From Biomphalaria glabrata (lineage: Eukaryota > Mollusca > Gastropoda > Planorbidae): a DNA stretch of 64,000 nucleotides. Position numbers and translations under genes: made by a program. The notes beneath the pieces are model-generated. The model did not search any database and was not told the DNA's origin. It saw only the letters and a program-made list of their open reading frames with translations. The stretch lies in the NCBI RefSeq assembly GCF_947242115.1, contig NC_074717.1, positions 36,267,201 to 36,331,200 on the forward strand. The letters run 5' to 3'. Of this stretch, positions 24,076 through 35,402 are shown one piece after another (the first letter of the stretch is position 1; every line of letters starts with the position of its first letter).

Positions 24076-24974
24076 AACTTTATAGTATGCCGTCTATCGA
24101 CAAAACATGAATCATTTTTTTTAATAACTAATTAGGTAATTAAATAGTGGTAATTAATTGAATTTGTTTGATTTCGAAAAAAGGGAAATATATTTTACAG
24201 TTTTGCGATTATTTGGATGTAAATATGGAGTTATTTCTCTTAAATTCAGTTTTTGTTTACGCGGGAAGACCGTAAACGAAGGTCCCATAGATTCAATTTG
24301 GGCACTTCTAAAAGAGCTGGTTAATAAATAAAAAAAAAAGATATACACAATATAACATTTCGATACAAAGGAGATTCCTTGTTTGACTACGCCCCCACTT
24401 TTGGAGCCCAAATACCTAATGCGGAAATAAATGTGCAGCATACGCATTTTAGGTCAAAGTTATTTTTAACCGAAGGCTCAATGTTTCCGACACACATCCC
24501 TGCACATAATAACACACAAACACACACACTACCTATTTATTTTTTCATTCACCTTTAACTGTACTGTTCTGTACTGCACTGTTCCCAACCAGATCTAACC
24601 AATCAAATTTCTTTCGCATGAGATCCGGTTTTTGAGAACAGGTACGTCACAGTCATGACCTAGTTTACTTGGAGTGTGACCTGATTCTGGCTGTTTTGAA
24701 AGTGTATGGAGAAGGGGTGGAGGCCAGAAGGGACGCTGACTAAGAGGGTTTGAGTAAACTAGAGTTGGACTTCCTACAAAAGGGAAAGAACAAAATGTAT
24801 TGGTCACAAAACGTGATTAATTAAAGAATTTGCACATTGCGAAAAATCAAAGTTTTATCTAGGTCTGGTGCAGTTAGGTTGGTTAGTAAAATATAAATTA
24901 CAATTCACAAAGTACACAAATTAAAAAAAAAAGCTTATCTAAGATGAAGAGCTGTACAGTTTAGTCATTTACAT

Positions 24975-27256
24975 CAGTGATGCCCAACCTTACTTGGTCT
25001 GCGAGCCATTTTAATTTTCGGCATTCGTGTCGCGGGCCATATCACCAAAAAGAAAAAAAATACAATAAGCTATTTTTACTAGTTTTATTTGTGGACATAC
25101 CTACATACATTAATGTGTTTCATGAAGTTTATCCAAAACCATCTTCTGAATATCTAGCTGCATAGGTGAAACACCAAGAAAAAGTTTGTCAACACAAATA
25201 AGTGCTTGTAAACATTGTGATCATCCTTAGCGCTTGCTCTCGAAGATTTGGAAACACTTCAGCAGGTAACACAGAGTAGAAGTCAATAGTCTGCATCACT
25301 TGAAATGTGTCAAGCAGGGATGTCTGGCTTTGTAATCAATCAGTTCCAGTTGCAGATCTGTCGGGGCACTTGACACATCGGCAGCAAAAGGATTTTCAAA
25401 AACACGGATTCCATTTTTTTAAATTATGAAAATCCACAAAACTTTAACTGCAATTACCCATCAAGAGCCTCAAACGTTGGATCATACTTTCTTTTGGGAA
25501 AGACATATTTAGTTGCTTATCATTTTGTAGAGTGGCACAGGTTGGAAAGTGGACAAGATGCTCCCTTTCCGCCTGTTGAATGTTGAATTTTGTTTGGGAA
25601 GCGTTTATGTCTGCATACACATGCGAAATCAATTTGTCCCCTGTACTTTGGTGTTGAGCTCATTTAAATGTGATGTCGCATAAAAAAAGCCAAATCCTAC
25701 AACCATGAGGTGCCGTCCAGTTGTGGCACTTGTTTTGATTTTTCCGTCATAAATATTTCAATTTCGTGTCTCAAATAAAAAAAAAAAGTTTAAATACCTT
25801 TCCTCAGCTTAACCAGTTCCCCCCCCCCACACACACACACACACTTTACTGTGAAATAGAACGTCTTCATATTAGGACTGTATTTCTGTCAGAAAATCTT
25901 TGACAGTTATGTCCATTGATTTGATGAAATTTACAGTGTTGAGCACAATCATCATCACATGGTCCTGATTCAAAACCTTTTCACAGAGATTTTGTTGGTG
26001 AATGATGCAGTAAAGCCGCAGGGGTTCAGTTCCATTTGACTCAACAACTTTTAAATAACTCTTGCTGTCAGTCCACTGTGACATCCAATCATATTTCTAG
26101 CGCCATCAGTAGTCACTCCAACTAATTTATTCCAAGGAAGAGCAAGGTCCTCTATGATAGTTGACACTTCTTTGAACAGGTCTTCTCCAGGTGTAGTCCC
26201 ATGCACACTCCGCATAGCTGCTAACTCTTCTGTTATATCAAAATTGCTGTTTGTACCGCGAATAAATACTAAGAGTTGTGTGGTATCAGTTATGTCAGTG
26301 GACACGTCAGCGGCAATAGAAAATATTTCAAATTCTGCTGCTCTGTCTTTTAATTGTGAATGGAGATTTTCACCCAAATCTTCCACTCGCCTTGTAAGTG
26401 TCATGCGAGAAAGGCTGAGAGCTTCTTCTGCATTCTTCTTTTCAGTACACAGTTCTACCATCACTGCTAGCAAGCACTTTTTTACACATTCGCCATCCGA
26501 AAAAGTCTTCATTGCTCTACTTTAGATGGGAGTAACTCTGTAGCTGGCCCTTATTGCAGACTCATTTTCTTGTCTCTTTTTGTTCTATATTCTCGTCAAT
26601 CTCCCAATCTCTAGTCGTAACTTGACAATCTTGTCGTCGCGGCTCCAACCAAGAATGCCACTATATGTGTTTATGTGTTTGGTTTCATAATGCCTTTGAA
26701 TGTTATGTTCTTTACAAATTAAACATGTTGGCTTACTATCCTATTCCACAAAAAGTAAAGAGCTGTCCACTTTTCCTGAAAGTTTCTACATTCAGAGTCC
26801 ACTTTTCGTTTCTTAGGCTCTCCCATGTCATTCAATCACAAACGTTAAACACTACGGTACCAATCGCTTTGATATCAAAAGAACACGACCCAAAACGATG
26901 CATCAATGATGCTCTGTGTTGCACACACAAGGTGTCAAGGACACGGCTAACTCAAGACAGTAGTGGCATAGTCCAAGAATTAAAAATGGCTGTCAAGTTT
27001 TATCGCCATTAAAAAAAAAAAACACAACACTTGTGTTCTTACACTAAAACAAATATTGACTACAACTGTTAGAATAACAAACCCAAAGAAGGAAATCATC
27101 CAAGAAAGGGTTAGAATCTTAACTTCAATAGAATATTTTTTCAACATTTTAATTTTTTACATTTTTTTTTACATTTTCTTCCAATGTTTTGGCGGGCCGG
27201 ATATAAGCACGTCGCGGGCCGGATCTGGCCCGCGGGCCGTAATTTGGGCATCGCTG
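24975..27256 (-). mobile_element. hAT (Charlie/GTF2IRD2-like) transposon, decayed
   Basis: Ends are CAGTGATGCCCAACCTT and its inverse AATTTGGGCATCGCTG. The flanking 8-bp duplication ATTTACAT is perfect (24967-24974 and 27257-27264). Inside the right end are GGCGGGCCGG and TGGCCCGCGGGCCG, as in many such elements. It carries a broken transposase on the - strand. The paralogous empty site is still visible at 29981-29988 (ATTTACAC). One-ended relatives lie near 28712, 43390 and 49550-49612. Confidence 0.92.
25250..26540 (-). pseudogene. hAT transposase pseudogene (GTF2IRD2/ZBED5-like)
   Basis: The longest intact piece (26512-26051, ~153 residues) begins MKTFSDGECVKKCLLAV and holds the conserved SLSRMTLTRRVEDLGENL. 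It also has both visible acidic motifs of the hAT RNase-H fold: AADVSTDITDTTQLLVFIRG and GVTTDGARNMIG. After a short shift of frame the protein continues as YCIIHQQNLCEKVL (to 25872). A separated block gives QTKFNIQQAEREHLVHFPT (near 25570). A last trace gives TDLQLELIDYKARHPCLT near 25330, the start of the dimerisation region. The BED finger is not visible and large internal parts are lost. Not functional. Confidence 0.88.
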
Positions 27257-27430
27257 ATTTACATCAATACTTTAAGATTTATTTCCATTAATTAATATAA
27301 AACTATATTAATTACCGCTAATCCGTTCATAAATATGCAATTTAAAAAAAAATGAAACACATGCCATCAAATAGATATACAAAGGCAAAATGTATAACAT
27401 GATCCAAGAATGGAAAGTAGAAGCAATAAC

Positions 27431-27782
27431 GTGTACACAAATTGTACCAGACGTGTACACAAATTGTACCAGACGTGTACACAAATTGTACCAGACGTGT
27501 ACACAAATTGTACCAGACGTGTACACAAATTGTACCAGACGTGTACACAAATTGTACCAGACGTGTACACAAATTGTACCAGACGTGTACACAAATTGTA
27601 CCAGACGTGTACACAAATTGTACCAGACGTGTACACAAATTGTACCAGACGTGTACACAAATTGTACCAGACGTGTACACAAATTGTACCAGACGTGTAC
27701 ACAAATTGTACCAGACGTGTACACAAATTGTACCAGACGTGTACACAAATTGTACCAGACGTGTACACAAATTGTACCAGAC
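27431..27782. repeat. 22-bp minisatellite, 16 perfect units
   Basis: Sixteen consecutive identical units (GTGTACACAA + ATTGTACCAG + AC) fill exactly 352 bp. The unit length is not a multiple of three and the unit has no stop in any of the six frames, so long frames open on both strands; none is a gene. The array sits inside a copy of the dispersed GATCC.AGAATGG repeat. The duplicate at 30433-30520 has the motif only once. Confidence 0.97.
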
Positions 27783-28261
27783 AGAGCTGAAATACGACTA
27801 GAATGTAATAATATTTTAGTAGATCCAATAATAATAATTAATGAATGTGGATAGCACATTGTAGATTTTAAAGAAATAGCTTGTTATGTACCTCGAATAA
27901 AGAAGCTACCAATAGTTTCACTTCTGTGTGAATGTATATTTTCATAGTTATTATTATCATTACCATTATTATTATTATCTAATTTACACTATAAGTATTT
28001 TAACAATGTATATTATGTAATACCAAAAAAATGTTATTATACAATATCAATTGAATAATAACGATTTATTTTTTTAGAATAATTAAAAACAGTGATTGGG
28101 TGGCCAGGTGGTGAAGCACTTGTTCTAATCATCCAATGCCACATGTAACTAAGCCTCTTACTGAGGTCTACAGTTCTAGTCTGGATGTAAGGTGGCATGT
28201 CTTACTTTCGGTTATTTGCACGTCCGATAACTCCATTAGTCCATATACTCTAAAAATCGGT

Positions 28262-28375
28262 CTAATGTGTATTGGACATTAGTTGGTGGGGGTGGGGGGA
28301 TTAAGAAGGTATGTCGTTGTGCTGGCCACATGACGCACTCGTTAGCCGTCAGTCATAGAAAAAGATGGTATTCAC
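28262..28375 (+). mobile_element. SINE family 1, 3' part only
   Basis: GGACATTAGTTGG, GTCGTTGTGCTGGCCACATGA and TAGAAAAAGATGG are the 3' half of SINE family 1. The tRNA-like head is missing or unrecognisable. Confidence 0.55.
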
Positions 28376-28432
28376 ATCATGTTATTATGGTTAGCACATT
28401 TTCAAAAAGGGAGTAAATATTATTATTAATGT

Positions 28433-28540
28433 ATATATGTATCCATGTATGTATGTATGTATGCATGTATGTATATATGTATGTATGCATGTATGTATGT
28501 ATGTATGTATGTATGCATGTATGTATGTATGTATGTATGA
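28433..28540. repeat. (ATGT)n microsatellite with ATGC variants
   Basis: TATG/CATG tetranucleotide run of about 105 bp. It is followed by AAATCGGGTAAACCCGTTTTCA (28557-28578), a palindromic word that recurs at 43225-43246 and marks another dispersed repeat. Confidence 0.9.
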
Positions 28541-28799
28541 ACGAAGCCCTTTCAACAAATCGGGTAAACCCGTTTTCATAGTAATTCATATTAGATATGA
28601 ATATGTTGTGTGAACCAAAAATTCTACCCTCATTCTTGTGGCAAAATATTTTTTTAAAATACTGAAGGGAACAATCGCCATATCTGACACAGATCTAAAG
28701 CCAATCCACTCGATCAGTAATACCCAAACTTAGGCCAGCAGACCACGGGTCATATCCAGCAAGTTATCATTATGGTCTTTCATGCTTTAGAGTAATTGA

Positions 28800-29020
28800 C
28801 AGCATTGAACGATTGTCACATCTAGGCTGTGATGTCATTACTGTCATATTATGACTGTCATATAATGAGTGTCGCATTATGACTACCACATTATGACTGC
28901 CACATTATGACTACCACATTATGACTGCCACATTATGACTACCACATTATGACTGCCACATTATGACTGCCACATTATGACTGCCACATTACGACTTCCA
29001 CATTATGACTGTCGCAATAT
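28800..29020. repeat. 14-bp tandem repeat (copy 2)
   Basis: About sixteen units of the type CCACATTATGACTG with a two-unit alternation (TACCACATTATGAC). It corresponds to 23568-24075 in the first copy of the duplicated block. Confidence 0.85.
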
Positions 29021-29024
29021 CACT

Positions 29025-30900
29025 AATTTTGTTTGATCGAAAAAAGTGAAATAAATTGTACAGTTTTTATATTATGTGTTATGTGGGTGTAAATATGGAA
29101 TTATGCCCCTTAAAAAAAAAAGCTTTGTTGTTTTTTTTAATGCGACTACACTGGAAGACCGTGACGTAGACAGAGGCCAGTAGATTCAATTTCGGGCACT
29201 TCTAAAAGAGCTGGCCAAGAAATGAAGTAGAAAATTAAAACACACAACTAGATAGTAGATATATACAATAGAATATTTCGATGTAAATGAGGTTCCTTGT
29301 TTGACTCCTCCCCCCTCCCCCACCCAAACCTTTTTGGAGTCCTAATACGTAATGTGGATATAGATATGTGGCATATGCTTTTAGGTCAAAGTTACTTTTA
29401 ACCGAAGGCTGAATCTTTCCAATACTCATCCGTCCATATGTAAACACACACACACGCACACACACACACTACCTATTTATTTTTTTTTTATTGTATTTTT
29501 TCATTCACCTTTAACACTTCTTGGTCTGCGCTATTCCCAACCAGATCTAACCAATCAGATCTTTCGCATGAGATCCGGGTTTTTGTTTTTTTTTCCTACT
29601 GAAACTATTTGTCTTCTTCCAGCAGGTACGTCACAGTCATGACCTAGTTTACTTGGAGTGTGACCTGATTCTGGCTGTTTTGAAAGTGTCTTGTGAAGGG
29701 GTGGAGGTCAGGAGTGACGCTGACATATTTAGACTAGGAGAGTTTGACTGAACTAAAGCTGTACTTCCTACGAAATGGGAGAAGACAGAATGTATTAGTC
29801 ACAAATGTGGTTATTATTTTTTTTAGAAAGAATTAAAGAATTTCTACATTGCAATCATCGGCAAAAAGTTTTTTTCTGGGTTAGTGCAGTTTGGTTGGTT
29901 AGTAATGTAAATGAAAACTAGCAAATTATACAAATTATTTTTAAAAAGCTTATCTCAGAAGACCTGTACAGCTTAAAGTCATTTACACCAATACCTTAAG
30001 ATTTTATTCCCGCAATTAATAGCAGACTATGCCATTCGATTACCATTAATCAGTTAATGTGGTGGTTCATTTTTTATTGATTCATATATTTTTTGTAAGT
30101 ACAATAACATAAATAAATAAAGTTCTCCTTTATTCAGACCATGTGATCTATAGGGCAGATGATGTTAAGTCTTCTGTTTCTTTGGTCAACAATTAACTAT
30201 CAGGTTAGCCAGTGCAACGACCGGTTGCCTTTACTTTCCCCAACTAATGTCAGGTACCCATTAGAGTTGGGTGGACTAAGGTGCGCCCTAAAAATTCCGA
30301 AATTAAAAATCCCGGTATTCACCGAGATTCGAACCCAGGTCCCCAGGCTCAGAATCCAACCGCTTAACCACTCACCACTCAGCCACTGTGTTCCATATAT
30401 TTTCAGGAATAAATAATAAATGTGCAGAAGTTATAACTTGATCCAGGACTAGAAAGTGGGAGAGATAACGTGTAACAAACATTGTATCAGGCAGACAGAG
30501 TTGATATTAGCTTTGAAATAAGGATTGTACTGATCCTCAAGTAGATCCGATAGAGGACATTGTGATGTGTGGATGTTGACAATTTGTGATGTGTGGATAT
30601 TGAAGAACTATCTGATTATGTACCACGAATAAAGTTGTTTGTAATAGTTTCCCTTATGTGAATGTATAATTTGTTTTTTTTAATAGTTATCATTATTATT
30701 ATTATTTTATTATTAAATGTACGCTATAAGTATTTTAACAAATTTATGTTATGTAATACCAAAATAGTATTATTATACAATACAATTAAGTAATAAAGAT
30801 TCATAGTTAAATAACCATAAACAGTGAGTGTGTGGACCTGGTTGTGAAGCACTAATCATTTAATGCCTCATGTAACTGAGGTCTTTAGACAGTATGTCTT
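29025..30900. repeat. Segmental duplication, copy 2
   Basis: Collinear with 24155-28200 but without the hAT and with a single repeat motif where copy 1 has sixteen. It has its own private insertion, the SINE at 30131-30398. The two copies are directly repeated and close together, so this is a tandem duplication of a ~2-kb ancestral block. Confidence 0.85.
30131..30398 (-). mobile_element. tRNA-derived SINE, family 1, full length
   Basis: Reads in antisense. The 3' end is TCAGACCATGTGATCTATAG, the core has CAGTGCAACGACCGGTTGCC and CAACTAATGTCAGGTACCCA, and the B box is on the far side (GATTCGAACCCAGG), followed by the A box (CCGCTTAACCACTCA). It is absent from copy 1 of the segmental duplication. 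Confidence 0.85.
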
Positions 30901-30909
30901 ACAATATGA

Positions 30910-32060
30910 CCAAACCAGCTCAGCTTTCGTCTCCTCGCAGTATTGGGGTGTTCTTCCTTTTTGCCAGACGGAGTGTTGACTTGTAAAAGTACAAACTCAT
31001 TTGTCTTCTTTTCATAGTACCTAGCTAACAGCTTTTGTTTATCTGTCAGTGGACCTGTGTGTGTGGGAGGGGAGAGGGAGGGAACTTAACAGAACTGTGT
31101 CTCAATTCCATTTCCAGGCAAGAATTCTCAGCACTTGGATGGAAACGGTCGTTGGAGGAGACGATTCGGCCAATAGGAAAGCCAAACGGAACCCCTTGTT
31201 GGGATGCCTTAGAACCGAGTCCAGTTGACTGGTGGGTATGGAAGAAAGCCCCAACAAACATGTCACTACCCACTCACCGTTTCTTAGGGGACTGTTTTTA
31301 TGGCGGACACCTGAACAACTGATAATGTACAGATAAGGAATATGGGGGAGTTTCCCCGGTGTGCTCGACCTTAGGTCTTCGTTTTAACCTGAGGGACTTA
31401 GGATACGAATCGTCAGTAATATGGATGTAAAAATGCTTGAATCTGTTAGCCAGACCGAAATGTGTTCAGACAGGCAGGTGGGAGTCCGTGGAGCTAGAGT
31501 TCCAAGAGTCAACGCTTAGGACAAATACCAAGAAAAGAAGGAATCCAAATTTCTTTATATTTTATGTCCCAATAATTACTGAGCTAAAAGGTTAATATAA
31601 TATTTGCCTTAAAAAGTTTTTCATTCACTGTGGATAAGATTATTTGTAATCTGTAATCTGTAATTTGTAAAGCCACTATTAGGAAGACAGTCTTAAAAAG
31701 ATATCACCAGCTATTCAGGATGTTATTCGCAACATTTCATTCTAAATCCTCTTCTATTTTTTTGTTGAATTAATGAGTTTCTCATAAATTTGGAATCAAA
31801 GGTTTGTGTCATTTATTAAAAAACTCTTTGCTCTGTTGCAAGCCTAATACAAAACAAAACATCGATGTTTTTTTTTTCTTCCTGCTCTAAAATGAAAAGG
31901 TGAATTGATGGGTTTTATTTTATTTCAATGTTTGGCTAAGTCACGTCTGCGTGTCTACATCATGCACTCACACACTCTCACCTTTTTCTCTTTCTTTTTT
32001 TCCCCTGTCTTCCTCTCCAACTCTTTTATCCTAGACCCAACCAATAGCTCGTTGTAACGT
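30910..32060. other. Stretch without recognised gene
   Basis: Overlapping frames of 75-95 codons lie on both strands at 31035-31322, where composition is less AT-rich than around it. The + frame contains GKPNGTPCWDALEPSPVDWW, which looks protein-like, but no acceptor/donor pair or family supports it. Confidence 0.35.
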
Positions 32061-32199
32061 CATACAAACCTGTGACGTGGCAACGAGCTATTGGTCTCCA
32101 CTGCCGACAGGTTGTGATGTTGCAGGTCAGTCTATAATGAATGGTCTCCGTTCATCTCGACCTCATTTTCAATTTTTCATTTCACTCTCTCTCACTCTT

Positions 32200-32214
32200 T
32201 ACCCCTCTCCCCAC

Positions 32215-32272
<58 letters not shown>
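32200..32272. repeat. (CT)n microsatellite
   Basis: A perfect CT run of about 50 bp, in the 3' flank of paralogue B. Confidence 0.95.
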
Positions 32273-32277
<5 letters not shown>

Positions 32278-32313
32278 TTCCCTTTTCATTAATATTATAC
32301 TCCATGACATGTT

Positions 32314-32319
32314 TTTATT
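32314..32319 (-). terminator. Probable poly(A) signal of paralogue B
   Basis: AATAAA on the - strand, about 125 bp beyond the stop codon of paralogue B. Confidence 0.45.
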
Positions 32320-32444
32320 ATTTTTAAAATAAACATTTGTTAAAAAATTTGGAATTCTCACATTAAAAATCATAAAGAAAGCATTCACTATTACAATTTA
32401 AATGAACTAAGTGTTGGCCGTTCACTAACGACGTATGTTCACAT

Positions 32445-33371
32445 TTAGAGACTTGTGACGTCGAATTTGGACAACGCTGCAAACAATATACTCAGAAAAA
32501 AGAATTCGACATTTGATGGAGCGAGAGTTCTTGCGTCGCTCGTAGTTGTTAAAACCCCTTCAGTTGTTACAGTGCCTTGGATTAGAGGTTTTGGCGTTGG
32601 GGGTGTTGTGGTTCCTTCACCGCATGCAGCAACTATCAGTCTTTTGAACTCATCCACAGTGCAATTTTTTCTTAAGCATGTTTCTGTGCTCCAGCTGGAT
32701 ACGTTGAGCCTCAGGAACTGGCAGTAGTACTCGTCTCTCGTGAAGCTCTTCGCTGTTCCGTTCGATTCAGTACACTGAGATAGCTGGCTCCGGCATGACA
32801 TGCTCGAACTCAGTATCGCCCGGGAGAATCTCTGATCAACACTGGTCAAGTTGTTGGCACACGCTGCGTTTTTCAGAGTTTGGAAATCGCTCGCACTGCA
32901 GTTTGTTGATGTGTTCTTGACATACGATTCCCAGGAAATTGTGTTGAGACTAGTATTTATAAGTAAGCAGAACTGCTCCTCTGACTTGAGAACCGTGAAA
33001 ATCATTGAAGAGTAGGTACTGTTGACCACACGAGTCTGACAGTTTTGAGAGACATTGGCCAAAGCGTTGTAAAAACTGTTCTTGGCGTCACTGCTGTTGA
33101 TCGTTGTGCTGCTTACATTACACTCAGTCGCCATTAGGTTTTGGAAATCGTTCTCTTTACAGAAACCTTGCTTCACGTAGCAGAGGTAGGTTGCGTTCTC
33201 TTTGAGAAGCTGACACGCTGATGTCTTGTTGGAAAGGTTGCTACGATCACAGGTCTTATCTGTTTCTTTACAAGCCGTGGCATATGAGGTATTATTGAGT
33301 GGAACAAGATAGGCGGATGCAGTGTTTAAGCCAAGAACAATACCTATAGACAGTCCAAGAACGTAATTCAT
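32445..33371 (-). CDS. Secreted three-repeat Cys-rich protein, paralogue B
   Basis: 308 residues from the ATG at 33371, which follows a splice acceptor (CCATTTGTTTCAG) by six bases; the in-frame ATG further upstream lies in the intron. The signal peptide is MNYVLGLSIGIVLGLNTASA. The repeat framework matches paralogue C position for position (C71/C84, C158/C171, C193/C200, C217). Two framework cysteines are absent, at 118 (repeat 1 C6) and 150 (repeat 2 C2). Extra cysteines occur at 41 and 64, and the third repeat has CLRKNC. After the last cysteine (C250) comes a Thr/Pro-rich, mucin-like stalk of ~35 residues (TTTPPTPKPL...), then a hydrophobic tail. Many N-x-S/T sites. Function unknown; surface-anchored or secreted glycoprotein by inference. 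Confidence 0.8.
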   Translation of the reverse strand: MNYVLGLSIGIVLGLNTASAYLVPLNNTSYATACKETDKTCDRSNLSNKTSACQLLKENATYLCYVKQGFCKENDFQNLMATECNVSSTTINSSDAKNSFYNALANVSQNCQTRVVNSTYSSMIFTVLKSEEQFCLLINTSLNTISWESYVKNTSTNCSASDFQTLKNAACANNLTSVDQRFSRAILSSSMSCRSQLSQCTESNGTAKSFTRDEYYCQFLRLNVSSWSTETCLRKNCTVDEFKRLIVAACGEGTTTPPTPKPLIQGTVTTEGVLTTTSDARTLAPSNVEFFFLSILFAALSKFDVTSL

Positions 33372-34767
33372 TCTCGTCTGAAACAAATGGAAATACAAGA
33401 GAGAAGTGTTAGCTTTCATTGACTTTTTAGATAAATACAGAAAGACATATACTTTAAAAATGGCTCAAAATGCAGTGGCTTCAATGAAAGGGGGTGGGGA
33501 GTGTGAGGGTCGCGGAGGGTGAGACAATGGTGAAATGGAACTTTGCTAAACAAAATATTTACAAACTAGATTATCAAAAATTGATCACCCACGATTTTTT
33601 TTTTCCTTCTTCAGACACATTGTATGGCTACTTTAATATAGATTAAATTTCTATTGATATACCACACAAATTTGATTTGAGAAAAGTTTTTGTGAATAAA
33701 TCTAGAGAATTACTTTAAACAGCTGTAGCTTCACCACTACTTTGTCAACAATTACATCATTTTTCTAAAAGTAATGTGGACTGAGACCAATCGTCAACCT
33801 CATCGGGTGACACCAACCATTGTAACGCCTCTGTTAAACTATACACCTCTTAATAAATACTTGCCTTATCACATACAAAAAAATATGAAAAACAATCTTC
33901 AAGTAAACCTAAGGTTAGAAATGTACAAAAATCTTTTTTTTTTAAACAAAATATCGGCAGTTAGTTGACATTAAATTTTCCAGAGATTTTCAGAAACAGT
34001 GTCAAGGAAACTAAATTGAACTTCAAAATTTCCTACTAATTTAAAGTTACAAACATACAGACTGAAGAGTTTAAAAACTTGATTCTGCAGTGCCGAAATG
34101 TGCACATACTGTATCACGTTTTTTTTTTAAAACATATCACCACGTCCTTTATTTCTGTACACCAGATACACCAAAAAGCTATTTATAGGCTTTTCAGCCA
34201 TGTTTGAAAATCTCCAACTTGCTTGTTCTCAAACAAGCTCTAACTGTTCGTTAGAAGAACCGAATTCCTAATTGATAACCACCTATCCTGTTTTTTAAAG
34301 TGATAACGTAATCTAACAAAATATTCCAATGTGTAAGTTATTTCCCTCTTTTATAAAACAGGTTTCAAATGACCCGGAACAACTAATATGTTTTAGCTTT
34401 TTTTTTTCCAAGTATTATTCTAATATAATTTACGAAGCGTATTGTAAGTAATATTTTTTTTGTGATTGGGCAATAATTTAATTATTATTTTAATAGAATG
34501 AACCTGCCCTGTTGCTAAAAACAGATGCTGACCGGGAAAAGTGGAGGGAATAGGTTACTCAATCTGTCACAGCGCCCCCTACGACAAAAGTTAACAGGGA
34601 AATAATGATGATGGTGCGCCTTAAAAGATTCTGATCAAGAAACTTCCAAAGTAAGCGAATACATTGGTGATCAATGAAAATGTATTTAGTTCAATGGAAT
34701 ACTTCAGGACTTATTGTACTGAAAGATTAAAAGAAGAAACAACTGTTTTTTTTTTTCAAAGCTTATA

Positions 34768-35015
34768 TTAACTCCCTTGTCTCTCTGTCTGTCTGGGTGG
34801 AAACTTGTACACGTTAATTAACTCCCTGTCTCTCTGTCTGTCTGGGTGGAAACTTGTACACGTTAATTAACTCCCTTGTCTCTCTGTCTGTCTGGGTGGA
34901 AACTTGTACACGTTAATTAACTCCCTGTCTCTCTGTCTGTCTGGGTGGAAACTTGTACACGTTAATTAACTCCCTTGTCTCTCTGTCTGTCTGGGTGGAA
35001 ACTTGTACACGTTAT
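34768..35015. repeat. ~49.5-bp minisatellite, five units
   Basis: Units run TTAACTCCC, TGTCTCTCTGTCTGTCTGGG, TGGAAACTTGTACACG. They alternate between CTCCCTTGTC and CTCCCTGTC, giving a ~99-bp two-unit period. The last unit runs on into CCACTTCCCGTTCTCAGATC, the reverse complement of the dispersed GATC.GAGAA.GG repeat, which shows where the array began. Confidence 0.9.
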
Positions 35016-35184
35016 TTTCTACCACTTCCCGTTCTCAGATCAAGCGGAAACTTTGCACAATTATTCACTGTCGACAACAAAATAAAGAATAATAAATTAG
35101 TTAATCAATTAGTCGTAATTAGATAGTTTTGTTATTTATATAGAAAATATACTTGGCTAAGGAGAGATAAGTCTATTTCTATTT

Positions 35185-35402
35185 TCATAAGTACTTGGAT
35201 AGCTTAGTAGCTAGCATGGAGGCTCGAGACCTCGAGTTCGAATTCAGACTGAGCAATTTTTATATTTCATATCTTTTGAAAAGGCGAAATGGAAACCTTT
35301 AAACAAAACTGATCCACAAAAGAGAGATGATAGCGTACTGAGCAGACTGTGAACATGAGAAATGAAAGTTGCGCTAAGTAAAAACAATTAATAAAATAAT
35401 AA
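35185..35402 (+). mobile_element. SINE-like tRNA-derived repeat, family 4
   Basis: A tRNA-like head (GCTTAGTAGCTAGCATGG, then the B box GAGTTCGAATTC) is followed by ~150 bp ending in AATTAATAAAATAATAA. A head-only relative is at 54510-54560 (GGCTAGCAGAGTGGTTAGCA). Confidence 0.5.

Larger units (their letters stand above)
24155..28200. repeat. Segmental duplication, copy 1
   Basis: Aligns collinearly with 29025-30900. Shared marks in order: AACCGAAGGCT, CCAACCAGATCTAACCAATC, CAGTCATGACCTAGTTTACT, GTGACCTGATTCTGGCTGTT, CAGTTAGGTTGG against CAGTTTGGTTGG, the dispersed GATCC.AGAATGG repeat, and CTATAAGTATTTTAACAA. Copy 1 is longer because a hAT element (24975-27256) and a 22-bp array (27431-27782) were added. 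No gene is recognised in either copy. Confidence 0.85.

Noticed and set aside
27308-27859. Six overlapping long open frames on both strands, up to 183 codons
   Set aside because: They are products of the 22-bp unit, which has no stop in any frame. The translations are the same 22-residue string in three registers.
31035-31322. Protein-like 95-codon frame
   Set aside because: A competing frame of similar length exists on the other strand, and no splice sites, signal peptide or family support either.
32445-33419. Paralogue B starting at the upstream in-frame ATG (324 residues)
   Set aside because: The extra 16 codons lie before a clear splice acceptor, and the ATG at 33371 gives a better signal peptide and matches paralogue C in length to the first repeat.
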